From: Epichloe hybrida
Lineage: Eukaryota > Ascomycota > Sordariomycetes > Hypocreales > Clavicipitaceae
Length of the DNA stretch: 64,000 nucleotides
Assembly: GCA_019022495.1 (NCBI GenBank)
Contig: JAFEKR010000001.1
Location: 496,001 to 560,000, forward strand
Direction of reading: 5' to 3'
Part shown: piece by piece, positions 1-9,641 of the stretch
Position numbering within the stretch: the first letter of the stretch is position 1
Layout: each line of letters opens with the position of its first letter
Position numbers and translations under genes: made by a program
Notes under the pieces: model-generated
The model's database searches: none
Told to the model about the DNA's origin: nothing
What the model saw: the letters and a program-made list of their open reading frames with translations, nothing else

Positions 1-256
1 TCAAAGGGTTCCTTGTCCAAGGCATTCTCATGATGACCAAAGAGAGGTGAGTCCGAAAAGGACCGCAAATTCAATAATTTCGTTCTTGCAATGGTGAACT
101 AATTCGAAATATAGGGTGGAACTTATGTTTGTCCTCTTTCTTCGCTACCTTCTATCACTTCGCTCTACCCAGTTACGTAAAGCTGCAGATATTGCGTCCG
201 CTGCCGTGCAGCACAGTCCTCTGAGCAACGCTTCAAAATCATTAGTGGCATCGTAG
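1..256 (+). CDS. 3' end of an unrecognised gene (partial, runs off left edge)
   Basis: Reading frame 3 is open from the window edge to 46, where AGAG is followed by a GTGAGT donor. A branch-like GAACTAAT and an ATATAG acceptor end the intron at 114, and the frame continues from 115 to a TAG at 254-256. The joined C-terminus contains MMTKERVELMFVLFLRYLL, a hydrophobic and basic helix-like stretch, and ends in SNASKSLVAS. I do not recognise the family. The clean splice signals and the matching phase (2) are the only support, and the 5' part is outside the window. It could also be a chance open frame. Confidence 0.4.
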
Positions 257-817
257 TCGGTCGCTGTTCATGGATGCAATATCTGGCAGATGGGCATAAG
301 TAGTTTGACACTCATTTTTCTTGACTTAACGCACTCCGTAATCTATATTTCATCTACGTGTCAATCACGTTTTGCGGTTTGAAAGCAAAGGCAAAATATA
401 TCAAGTTTGGAAAGTCGGCTATTTCTTTGTAAGGCTCTGCATGGTTGGGATCAACTCTTCAAATGCCACTTTTGTTCAATAAAGACGTCTTTTATCTGCA
501 CACTTGACAATGATAAACACATTTCTGAATGTCATCGACCGACCCTCGTAGATGGCATCTTTGAAATAGGATAGTGAACTTACGTACATACCACCTGTTG
601 TCCCCACTCGTGCCTATTCGACTCAGCGAGGTGAGGTGGTGGTGGTCATCGGCGAAGGTGGATCCTCTGAGTCCGCCCGAGAAGATATTATGTCAGCAAG
701 GCGGACCACTGAGGAATCGCCTAGGGCTTATGAAACACACACTTTTGTCTTTTATTGCCTATGTAAAGCCATCAAGACTTTCGTGTGTCATTGACATCAT
801 TTCGCGCAAAAACAGCC

Positions 818-1185
818 ATGGCAAGTGAGTACACACCACACAATCCCATTTTTAAAGCCGTGCCATTTAACACAAGTTCACAGAATCAAAGAATTCCTCG
901 CAGCACAATCAGTGGCGCAAGGCCCACCGCAATGGGTTCGTTCCTTATCCCAACGAAACTGACGAATTAAACAAAGGAAGCTTACACATATGGCAGCATC
1001 AAGAAGCCGAAGACCTCGAGATACCCTTCACTGAAGGGTACTGATCCCAAGTTCCGACGAAACCACCGACATGCTCTCCACGGCACTGCGAAGGCACTGG
1101 TACGCGGTTTGATCAAGGTCACAAGAAGTTTTACTAACTACTGAAACAGAAAGAGGCGAAGGAGGGTAAGCGAGATGTAGTGTAA
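818..1185 (+). CDS. rpl29: 60S ribosomal protein L29 (eL29)
   Basis: Four small exons, 818-824, 884-935, 997-1099 and 1150-1185, join in frame to a 65-residue protein, the usual length of fungal eL29. It starts MAKSKNSSQHNQ, the conserved eL29 N-terminus, continues with KAHRNGIKKPKT, and contains GTDPKFRRNHRHALHGTAKA before a lysine-rich tail. It is a small, very basic protein of the large ribosomal subunit. The first coding exon is only seven bases (ATG GCA A). All three introns have GT donors and AG acceptors (60, 61 and 50 bp), and CTGAC and TACTAAC branch points are visible in introns 2 and 3. Intron placement was chosen by matching the family sequence. No single exon would be long enough to show in a normal ORF search. 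Confidence 0.95.
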
Positions 1186-2627
1186 ATGACTGCAAAAATT
1201 CTTCGACAGCCTGGGAATGCCGCGAGAAAATTTTAAGGTTTACATGGGAAACAAGGTTGACAGCAAGGGAACAAAGGGAATGCTTTGCAATTTCGCATCT
1301 ACGATATGGGGCCGCGGTCCATAGGGAATAAAACCTTCCAAGGTTCATCTTGCATCAACTCACCACCTTCGTTGTCATTATCTTGCCATAATTTGTTGAT
1401 TGAAGAGACGTCGCATCAGAAATGCATACTTGTCCTCGGGGATGCACCGGCGAGTTTCTAGGTTGGCGTAATGCTTCCCCCTACTACTAAAATCTCGGGT
1501 ATTTGGAGACGATGCGGTCCATCTAAGATACTAAGAGTAAATGCTTCATGTTGAAGTTGTTGGCATAGACTACGTCAAGTTGACGTGATGACTATCTGCG
1601 GAGAACTCGCCATAGTGTAGATTTGTCACAAGCTGCTAATTGTTCGAATGATAAGCCGCACGATTGCGATGCCTACCACAGATGTAGCTCATTTGTTTTG
1701 TTTCTCGAAGGATCACAGATTCATCGAAGGTCTTGTTTCCAGTCTATGAGAGGATGTGCTGCGCAGGGCTGAAGAGTTATTGTGCTTTGCACTATTACAT
1801 ACCTACCTATCTGGAAAACACCAAACCCTGGTACACCTAATAATATAAATCCTTTGTTATCCTGACATTTGCTACCTCACTGTACATTGATGTGAGTTGA
1901 TACAAAAAGGGGGCAGTCAAAGCAATCAGGAGCTGTTTCATGACCCATCTTGGCTGCCTCACACTCTAGGGGGGAGCCAGACAAGTCATGCTGAAAAATA
2001 AAACCAATCAGGATGGTGGGTGGTGCATGCATGCAGCTTCGACTGTTTTGCTTGTTGAACGAGTCAGCTGGCTGGTCCGTACATGAACAGACAGACCTAT
2101 TCCCTGTTAGTACCTTAGGCTCCCGAGGCCACACGCCCCAAAAGTCCTTAAACCACTTCCACTTGAACTGGCAGGACAAGTCGTGGCGTCCACCTGCCAT
2201 TTTCCTGATCGTTTCTTGAATGGCGCTTGCCTTCGCGGCATATTTCATCATCGATTTGTTGCCTGCCTGGAAGCAGATTCTTTACGTTCTGTCGCAATAG
2301 TTGTTGTGTTTGTTCACTTCTTTGTGGTAAGTCACCCATTGTCTTCACATTTTGCACAGCCCAAACTCCCTGGCCATCACTACTCCCCGTGCCACCGTCA
2401 TCGCAGGAAGGTAACCTATCAACAGCTTCATCAGTGTTTCTTTAACCGGAACACGCTCCAGTATTGAGCATTTGTTTTTTTTATTTTAACTCCTTTGAAG
2501 TCAGCCGGTCACTGCAGGAGCCACACATCCGTCTCGAGACAGTTACCCAACCCCACAACCTATAACAAAACGAGATAAATCACAGTCCACCACAGGCTCT
2601 AACTATTGCGTACCTTACTGTTGGACA
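1186..2627. other. Intergenic region, rpl29 3' side to vts1 leader
   Basis: No gene is convincing here. Both strands carry open frames of 60-125 codons between 1877 and 2470, but they have no recognisable motif and overlap each other. The stretch 2230-2627 is pyrimidine-rich with GT/AG pairs and most likely holds the promoter and a long, possibly spliced, 5' leader of vts1. Confidence 0.5.
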
Positions 2628-4621
2628 ATGCTCAACATGACCGGAAATCACGTCGTTGGGAACCGCAATAGCACTCCAGAGGCTCATAGCTCTTCATCAC
2701 TTCGGCCGCCTCCTTCGAGAGCCATTGGGTCCGGTAGCTCTCTTCGAACCTCAACCGATATGGCTGCCCTTACTCCCTCATCATCTGCAAGTCGCATCCG
2801 GCCCTCGTCCGACTTCTATGGTCAGACTCAACAGTCACAAGGCCAAGGCAACATAGACAATGACTCTCAAGACAAAATCGCTCAACAGTGGATCGCCGAT
2901 ATTGACCAGTACGAGACAACGTTGGAGGAGATGGCTGCTGCAACTTTAGACCAAGACTTTAAAGATGAACTTAGTGCTATAGAGCAATGGTTCCGAGTTC
3001 TGAGCGAAGCTGAGCGAACTGCGGCATTGTACGCACTGTTGCAACAAACGACTCAGGTTCAAATACGATTCTTCATCCAGGTTCTCCAGCAGATGGGGAA
3101 GAACCATCCCATGTCTGGGATGCTGTCTCCTGCAAATTTTGACAAAGGTTCGGGATTACAATCACGCCGAAAATTTCCTGCAATGACAGACTGAATTTTA
3201 ACCATTTTTAACACGTCACAGATCCTATGTCGAATCGTTTGAGCGACGCGATGAATAAGTTAAACGTTGATTCGACTCGCAATTCATATTCTCGAAATTC
3301 TGTCACTGCAGCAAATAAGCGGAACTCGGGACTGGACCCTTCCACAATTAATGCAATGTTCCCGGATGCTGCAGCAGCAATTGCCACTGAGAAGGCCAAG
3401 TTCACTCAACAAACTGACAACCCCCCTTCCTCGAATCGTAACTCTGCAGCTATGGACGGTCGCCTTTCTATGCCAGCCGGCCAGGAAGCTCGAGACCCTG
3501 GTCTAGCAACTTCTGCTTCACCTTGGGGCAACTCTCCCGGAACTGAATTGGCAAGTGGTAAACCTGGTACGTCTCAAACCACGCCTATGGGCCAATTCGT
3601 ACAGCCTCCACCTTCCGCAGGGCTAAGATCCCCCCGACCGCAAATGTCGAGTGGTTCAGCTATTCAGAATACTACGCTTACTGCTCCAGACAAGAACACG
3701 TCTGACTTACCTCTACTTTCCCCGTATCAATCAGGAAGCGGTAACTGGGCTTCCATGGTAAATACGCCTATGGCACCCACGTTCAATACAGGGAATGCGA
3801 GCAGCAACCAAGCCGATATGGTAGCCAATGCCACAGCCATGAAACTTGCTGCTCTGTCGACAGTCAATAATCGGTTTGCTCTCGACGATGTCAGGAAGTA
3901 TCGTCGCGCCAGGTTGAATGATGCCCAGGGTAGTGGTCACGCACAAATGTCACCCCCTAGTCAACTTGTCAACTTACCTGGTACTAATGTCGTCATGATC
4001 AATGAACATGGGCAAGTTTTGAGTCGCGACCAAGTGTTGGCCATGCAAGCACAACAAGGGTTAGGGCTGAGTGGTCAACGCTCGCGCCCTAGCTCGCCAG
4101 GTATTGCATTACATCAGGGGCTAGGGCCAGTTTCTCACTTCACCTCGCCCCAGAACAATGGGTTCTTGAGCGCCTATGATGGTTCTTCTGGTTTATTAGG
4201 TAGCGGGATTCCATCCGTGAATCTGGGGCAGCTGGGCATTGGTGGTCATGAAGGATATTTGTCAGATCACTCTGATATGGTACGTGGCCGCTCGCCGAGA
4301 GGTCGGAGAGGTAGTTCTAAACCCCCGGAAGATCCTACCGACCCCACGTTGCTTCAGGATATCCCAAGCTGGCTCCGCAGCCTTCGGCTTCACAAATACA
4401 CGGACAACTTGAAAGACATGAAGTGGACGGATTTGGTCGAATTAGACGACAAGGCCTTGGAAGACCGAGGCGTCAATGCCTTGGGCGCTCGGAGGAAGAT
4501 GTTGAAGGTCTTTGACCAAGTCAAAGGTACGAAAATCCGGAAGTCTCATCTCACTCAGTGAAATTTGCGTCAATTTCTAACCTATGATACAGAAGCAAAA
4601 GCTAAGGGTAGACTTGGGTAG
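2628..4621 (+). CDS. vts1: Vts1-like RNA-binding protein with C-terminal SAM domain
   Basis: Exons 2628-3147, 3222-4526 and 4593-4621 join in phase to 617 residues. The Smaug/Vts1 family binds RNA hairpins through the SAM domain and recruits the Ccr4-Not deadenylase in the cytoplasm, promoting mRNA decay. The SAM domain is at about residues 551-608, with [18 protein letters not shown] and a basic end ([14 protein letters not shown]). A conserved helical block near residues 85-160 ([17 protein letters not shown]) is also family-typical. The rest is Ser/Pro/Asn-rich and disordered. The last intron matters: reading through would give a false tail, whereas splicing gives EAKAKGRLG, the usual ending. 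The start could be the ATG at 2628 or the one at 2637. Confidence 0.93.
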
Positions 4622-5700
4622 TAAGGTGTCACTGCTGAAAGGCTTAGTGGTATTGCTTATATACCCATTTTAGTGGTAATTTATCTGCACCTACTTCCTG
4701 CTAAGGATTGTTCAAATTGGCTAGCGATCTTAGGCAACATCAGTGCCGTTCGTGCAATGTATATAATCTGCAAAGTCCTTGAATACTATTCCGTAAAACG
4801 GCTCTTATTGTACACATGTACATAGTCATCCATACAATTTGTTCTTTACGAGATTACACTACAGGCGCAACAGTTCGGAAGAATACCTATCCACAAGAGT
4901 GTACAATAGTAAGGCATAAGTAATGTTAGATGTACTTTATTGTGAGAGTTAAGATCTTAACTCTCACAATAAACTAGAATAACTTAACACGTAGTGCTGA
5001 AAATTTAGTACCTAGTAGTAAGTAGACCTAACATAGAAGTACTATAATACTAATATTATAGAGCGTTGCTATTCAGAGCTGTGTTTTCTTGCTCACCGGC
5101 GCTGTACCCACCGCGTAGCGTAATAGGGCCACATACATCCCACATCCCACTAGCTAGGCATTGCTAGCAACCATGATGTCAAATCTAACACATTAGCCAT
5201 AACTAATAAGCAAAAAAAAAATTAGAATTCAATAGGCCTAAGTCTATAAATTCTCTATGTAAATTAGCTAACGAAAATCGCTAGCGCGTCTTATGTAGAC
5301 TTTGCACACTGACAAAGTTCGTTATGTTTCGTGGATCACACCCTTGGCTAGCTGCACAGCGCCAAAATTTTCAAACATCTCACGGTCGCCTAACCCGTCG
5401 ATTATGCGACGGATAGTACTTATTCAAAAACGCTAACGCCGGCCCCGGGCCGGATTCGACTCTGCAATTTAGACGTATCAGGTTTGAACTCTTCATGTTA
5501 CATCGAACAGTCTTTCAACCGTTTTCGGGATATTTGGAAGGTGATTTGCGCTGACTACGATTGGCTGTAGTTCTTAACTGGACAATGGAGCCTCCAGATG
5601 ATCCAACACGAGAAATGTAAGAGCATGCGATAATTTCCCATTGTTTCGCGCCGCTCTAAGAGGAGGATGGTGTGCGGTCTCATGGAACTTGTAGCTTGTC
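4622..5700. other. Intergenic region with AT-rich, repeat-like patch
   Basis: Between vts1 and tfc4 the sequence from about 4830 to 5330 turns AT-rich with many TAG/CTA/TAA words (for example GCTAGGCATTGCTAGC), resembling the decayed repeats at the right end of the window. It contains a perfect 38-bp palindrome. From 5420 on, composition returns to normal and probably holds the tfc4 promoter. An ATG at 5585 followed by an early donor-like GTAAGA gives no open continuation into tfc4. Confidence 0.5.
4936..4973. repeat. Perfect 38-bp palindrome
   Basis: The arms TTTATTGTGAGAGTTAAGA (4936-4954) and its exact reverse complement (4955-4973) meet at a central AGATCT with no spacer. It lies 315 bp downstream of the vts1 stop. 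It could form a 19-bp stem on either strand. Function is unknown. Confidence 0.9.
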
Positions 5701-8700
5701 ATGAACATTCTTTCCAAAATGGACACTAACGGCAACTGTACAAGCGTCACCGATGAAGCATCCGATGCAGATTCGGATCTCGAAGAGCTTCAAGGCGATA
5801 TTGCTAGGTTTGATGCATCAGTACGAGAATTCCTGGAGTCCCACCGGGGAGCAGCCGATGGGATTCGTGATGCCCGAGGAGCGTCGCGGGGAAGAGGTGC
5901 TCGGGGACCTCGAAAAGCTGCCAAACCCCGGGGTGATATCACAGCCCGGCTCTCAAGAGTTAACCACGCATTCTTGAGTGGCGATTACGATCGTGCACTG
6001 GACATTGCATTCGAGGTTATCAGAATCAACGCAGAAACTCATCAAGCATGGACAGCGTTGTCGTCCATATTCAGAGAGCGTGGTGAGCTAGACAGAGCGC
6101 TCTCGGCCATGGTGTATGCGGCCCACCTCCGGCCGAAAGATGTATCAGGTTGGCTCGGGAGTGCCTCATTTGCTCTAGAGCTCGCCATTGACGACGATTC
6201 AGCCAACCTGCACACCGCAAGGCTCTGTTTCTCTGCTGCTCTCCGAGCAGATCGCACTAATATTGAGGCCCGAGTCGGCAAGGCTAGCGTTTGTCTTCAA
6301 CAAGGTCACCTGTCTGCGGCAATTGCGGAATACGAATACATTCTCAAGCGTGAGCCATATAATCTGGATATCATAAGGAAGCTTGCAGAGGCATGCGTCG
6401 ACAGCAGAAATGCAGCATCAGCCGTTTCATCTGCAATTTCTGCCTATGCACGGTATTTTGATAAATTAGTTGACACCGGGGAAGAACGAGACTGCAACTT
6501 GCTTTGGCATGATATTGGTATGCTAGTGGAGCTTCTGGCATCCGCTGAAAACTATCAACAAGCAATTTTTGAAATAAAGAGGCGTTCAAGATGGCTTGCG
6601 GGACGCATCTCACAGGCCTTTTGGGACGAATGGCAAATTGATGATAGAGAATGGGATGAATCCGATGAACGTCGATTATCTGTACCCGGCTTCATGGCCT
6701 GCGAGAGTAATTCCGTGCGATTCGGGCTTTTCCTGCCCCTGGAATTTCGCGTGCGCTTGGCAATATACCGCCTGAAACTGTGTCATCAACAAGAAGCTTT
6801 GGTATAACTTCCTGTCTTCATACATATGCTACTCGAGACAAGCAGCTGATTGATCGTCTAGAACCACTTGAGTTGGTTAGATCCAGAGGAAGGGACCACA
6901 GAAACATTTGCAAAAGAATTTCCCTTCCTGGTGTATGATTTAGGCTTCGAACTTGGCCAAAGAGGTATCTCAGAGTTGGCTATGAAGTACTTTGAGTTAC
7001 TTCGCCGCTTGCCAGGTGGCCCAGACGCTGCAGTCCTTTTACAACTGGGGCGATGCTACCTTGACTCCGGGCAGCAGGCAAAAGCAGAAGAGCTATTTCT
7101 CGCGGCACTAGATGTTGATGAAGATAATATTGACGCCCGCATTGAGCTAGCCAATATGTATGAGAAAGCTAGAGAAGACGAGGAGGCTCTCATTCTGGCT
7201 GCTGAAGCCTTGGCCCTGCGTGGAGCCCAGGGCCGGCCTGGCCAAAATCACTCTGATGAGCATGAGCTTCGGAGCGTCCACAAACCCATCGGCATTATCC
7301 CGCATACATCACGGCAGCATTCCCGAAGGGGTGTAGCAAACAGAGCGGCATCATCGGGTGGATCAAAGCGACCAACGATTCCAAGAAGATATAGACTAAA
7401 GAGGCTCGCCGGTCCAGACAAGCGCCGTCAGGATGAGCAAGCCCGGGCCGTCAAACTTTCCCACCAATACGGTGTCGTGCGGAGCTTGAAGCAGCGGATT
7501 GAGCAAGGCGATAAGGAACTTATACCGGTCTGGATGGACTCTTCCAAAGAGCTTATCGATGACTTCAGATCCTTGAAAAGATTCTACAGTTGGGACAAAT
7601 ACTTGCACTTTTTGGGATCAAGTGGTCTTTCACAGCCAGGTGTCGCAAACCTACCAGAAACAGAACTCTCACAGATGTATGAGCGATTGGCCCGTTGTAA
7701 GTTATCTGAATAACCAGTATACACGAACTGGAGACCATTTCTCCAGAGACTTTGACTTGCGCGTGTCAAGACGCATCGATTCTGCTCATTTTACTGACCA
7801 TCGAAGCAATGGCTCCGCAGTCCGAACAATCAGGGTATCAACTCGACTGCCTTGGTCTTACCACGCATCAGGGCATTACTTTTGATGATTGGCTGGATCT
7901 GTTCCTTGAATACGCAATCGGATTAGCGATTGTGAACCGGCGCCAAGAAGCCTATCAAGTCTGTGCAGCCGCCAAAGACTCTATAGTTTTCCAATCCACG
8001 AAGCATGACTTTGCGATTTACGTTGCATGGAGTGGTAGGGGTGAACCCAATTCAATCTTTTTGTGGCAATATGTGCTGACTACACCTAGTGTGTGCCATA
8101 TACACCAACGACGAGGAACGCTGCGTGGCGATTGCCCGGCATCTGATGCGCGACGGTGCAGTCTCAGATTCTTTCCGAATGTATGCTCTGGTCTCTCTTC
8201 TTTGTCAATCGCCAGTCTCCTGGTACACATCTGGGCCAGCCCAGAAGTATATTCTGCGACAGATAAAGGCTATCGATGCTAGCCATGAAACGGCAGTCCA
8301 GCAGCGAGGAGATAATGAAGAAACTGAGCGCACGGATTCTGTTGGATTAGATATTGACATATGTCTACTAATGCTCTACGGCCATATTCTCTTTACTTCG
8401 ACTAGTTATTCTTATGCATTGGGTATGGCCAGCGGCTGAAGCAGAGGGGCGTCCGGCAGCTAACATATATCTCTCACAGGGTATTTTCTTCGCGCCCGGT
8501 CACTTGATCCAACGAATTCCATGGTGAATCTAAGTCTAGGCTTAGCCTATGTACACTACGGTTTGAAAAGACAATCGACAAATCGCCAGTACCTCATATT
8601 GCAAGGCCAAGCCTTTCTATCAGACTACTCTCGACAGCACGTGCACGATGGGTCTTACACCGCAGCAGAGCGATATTACAATATGGGTCGTCTATTTCAA

Positions 8701-8880
8701 TTGCTTGGAATTGGCCATTTGAGCTCAAATTTTTACGCACAGGCTTTGGACAAGTGCAAGGACGAAGTTGCGACAAGCGATCTCCCGTCTCTGATCCTAG
8801 CAAATACCGTGATATCTCTTTTGACTGTCGGCAATACGGAAGTTGCTTTCGCCGTTCTCAAGGGAAATTTGAAGCTGTAG
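5701..8880 (+). CDS. tfc4: TFIIIC TPR-repeat subunit (Tfc4/Sfc4, tau131 type)
   Basis: Five exons (5701-6801, 6862-7696, 7807-8034, 8090-8422, 8480-8880) join in phase to 965 residues. Tfc4 is the large TPR subunit of RNA polymerase III factor TFIIIC and contacts TFIIIB in the nucleus. The N-terminus is acidic (DSDLEELQGDIARFDASV), followed by a basic RGARGPRKAAKPRGDI and a first TPR array from about residue 85 (FEVIRINAETHQAWTALSS, MVYAAHLRPKDV). A second TPR array follows (ELFLAALDVDEDNIDARIEL). The C-terminal part includes LMLYGHILFTSTSYSYALG, YFLRARSLDPTNSMVNLSL and NMGRLFQLLGIGHL, all family-typical. Intron 2 (7697-7806) was set by the acceptor that gives SMAPQSEQ; the nearer acceptor at 7746 creates a stop. 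The ATG at 5719 is an alternative start. Confidence 0.93.
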
Positions 8881-9641
8881 ACTAATACTAGAAAATGAGC
8901 CTATTTAAGGCTAGAGTCCTATGGCCGAAAACTTGAGCAGTGTAAGGGCTTGGGCTTTGCCCAAGCATTAGTTATAGTGCACAGCAGTCGGGGGCTAATA
9001 TAAGATAGCTAGGGGGTATAATGGGCATAGCAAGGGACAGGTATCCTACCTTCTTTTCTTCTCTCCTCAAGTTTCTCAATATCATATCGACGCCCAACAG
9101 CAGTCGCCTAGGGGTCAGTCCATAACAAGCAGCTTCGTAACGGGAGCATTGGCTTGTAAGCGAATGTCATAACTTATACATGCGTAGTAGGAAAACAATC
9201 GTTAATTTTATATTTTTTGTATAGTCTTAATGTGGTCATGATTATGTACATGTGTTTGGATAACTAAACGCGCATCCGTTCAAGATCAAATGTGCATCTG
9301 CTATTAGTCCTAATCGGTTAGAACGACCTACCTACACCATTTTAGTATGGCTTATGTTTATAATTCGTTATACCTACATTTAAAGTTCATTATGATGCCC
9401 ATTAGCTAATTAGCTAAATAAAAACCCAATAAATTGCATAAAGCATAATATACTAAAGGGTGTATGTAGTGGCTAGCTACTAGACTAAAATTAATAGAGC
9501 GTGGTGGGGTATGAAGCGCATCTATGTAGACGGGTAGTAAGCCCGTGACCGTTTTGGAGTCTGACAGATGTCTCTTCGCCATATAACGACCAGCTATCGG
9601 TAACATCAGATGATGGATGACGTTCTGCTCCTGTCATCAGT
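8881..9641. other. Intergenic region with AT-rich patch
   Basis: No gene is seen. From about 8900 to 9490 the sequence is AT-rich with repeated TAGCTA/GCTAAT words, again like mutated repeat remnants. The last 150 bp before 9642 are of normal composition and probably carry the promoter of the SUN-domain gene. Confidence 0.5.

Noticed and set aside
1877..2357. Overlapping minus-strand frames of 124 and 69 codons
   Set aside because: No family resemblance, no splice model linking them, and they lie in the probable vts1 leader.
5585..5700. Upstream first exon of tfc4 starting at the ATG at 5585
   Set aside because: The frame ends at a GTAAGA donor after eleven codons, but every acceptor before 5701 leads to an early stop in the required phase.
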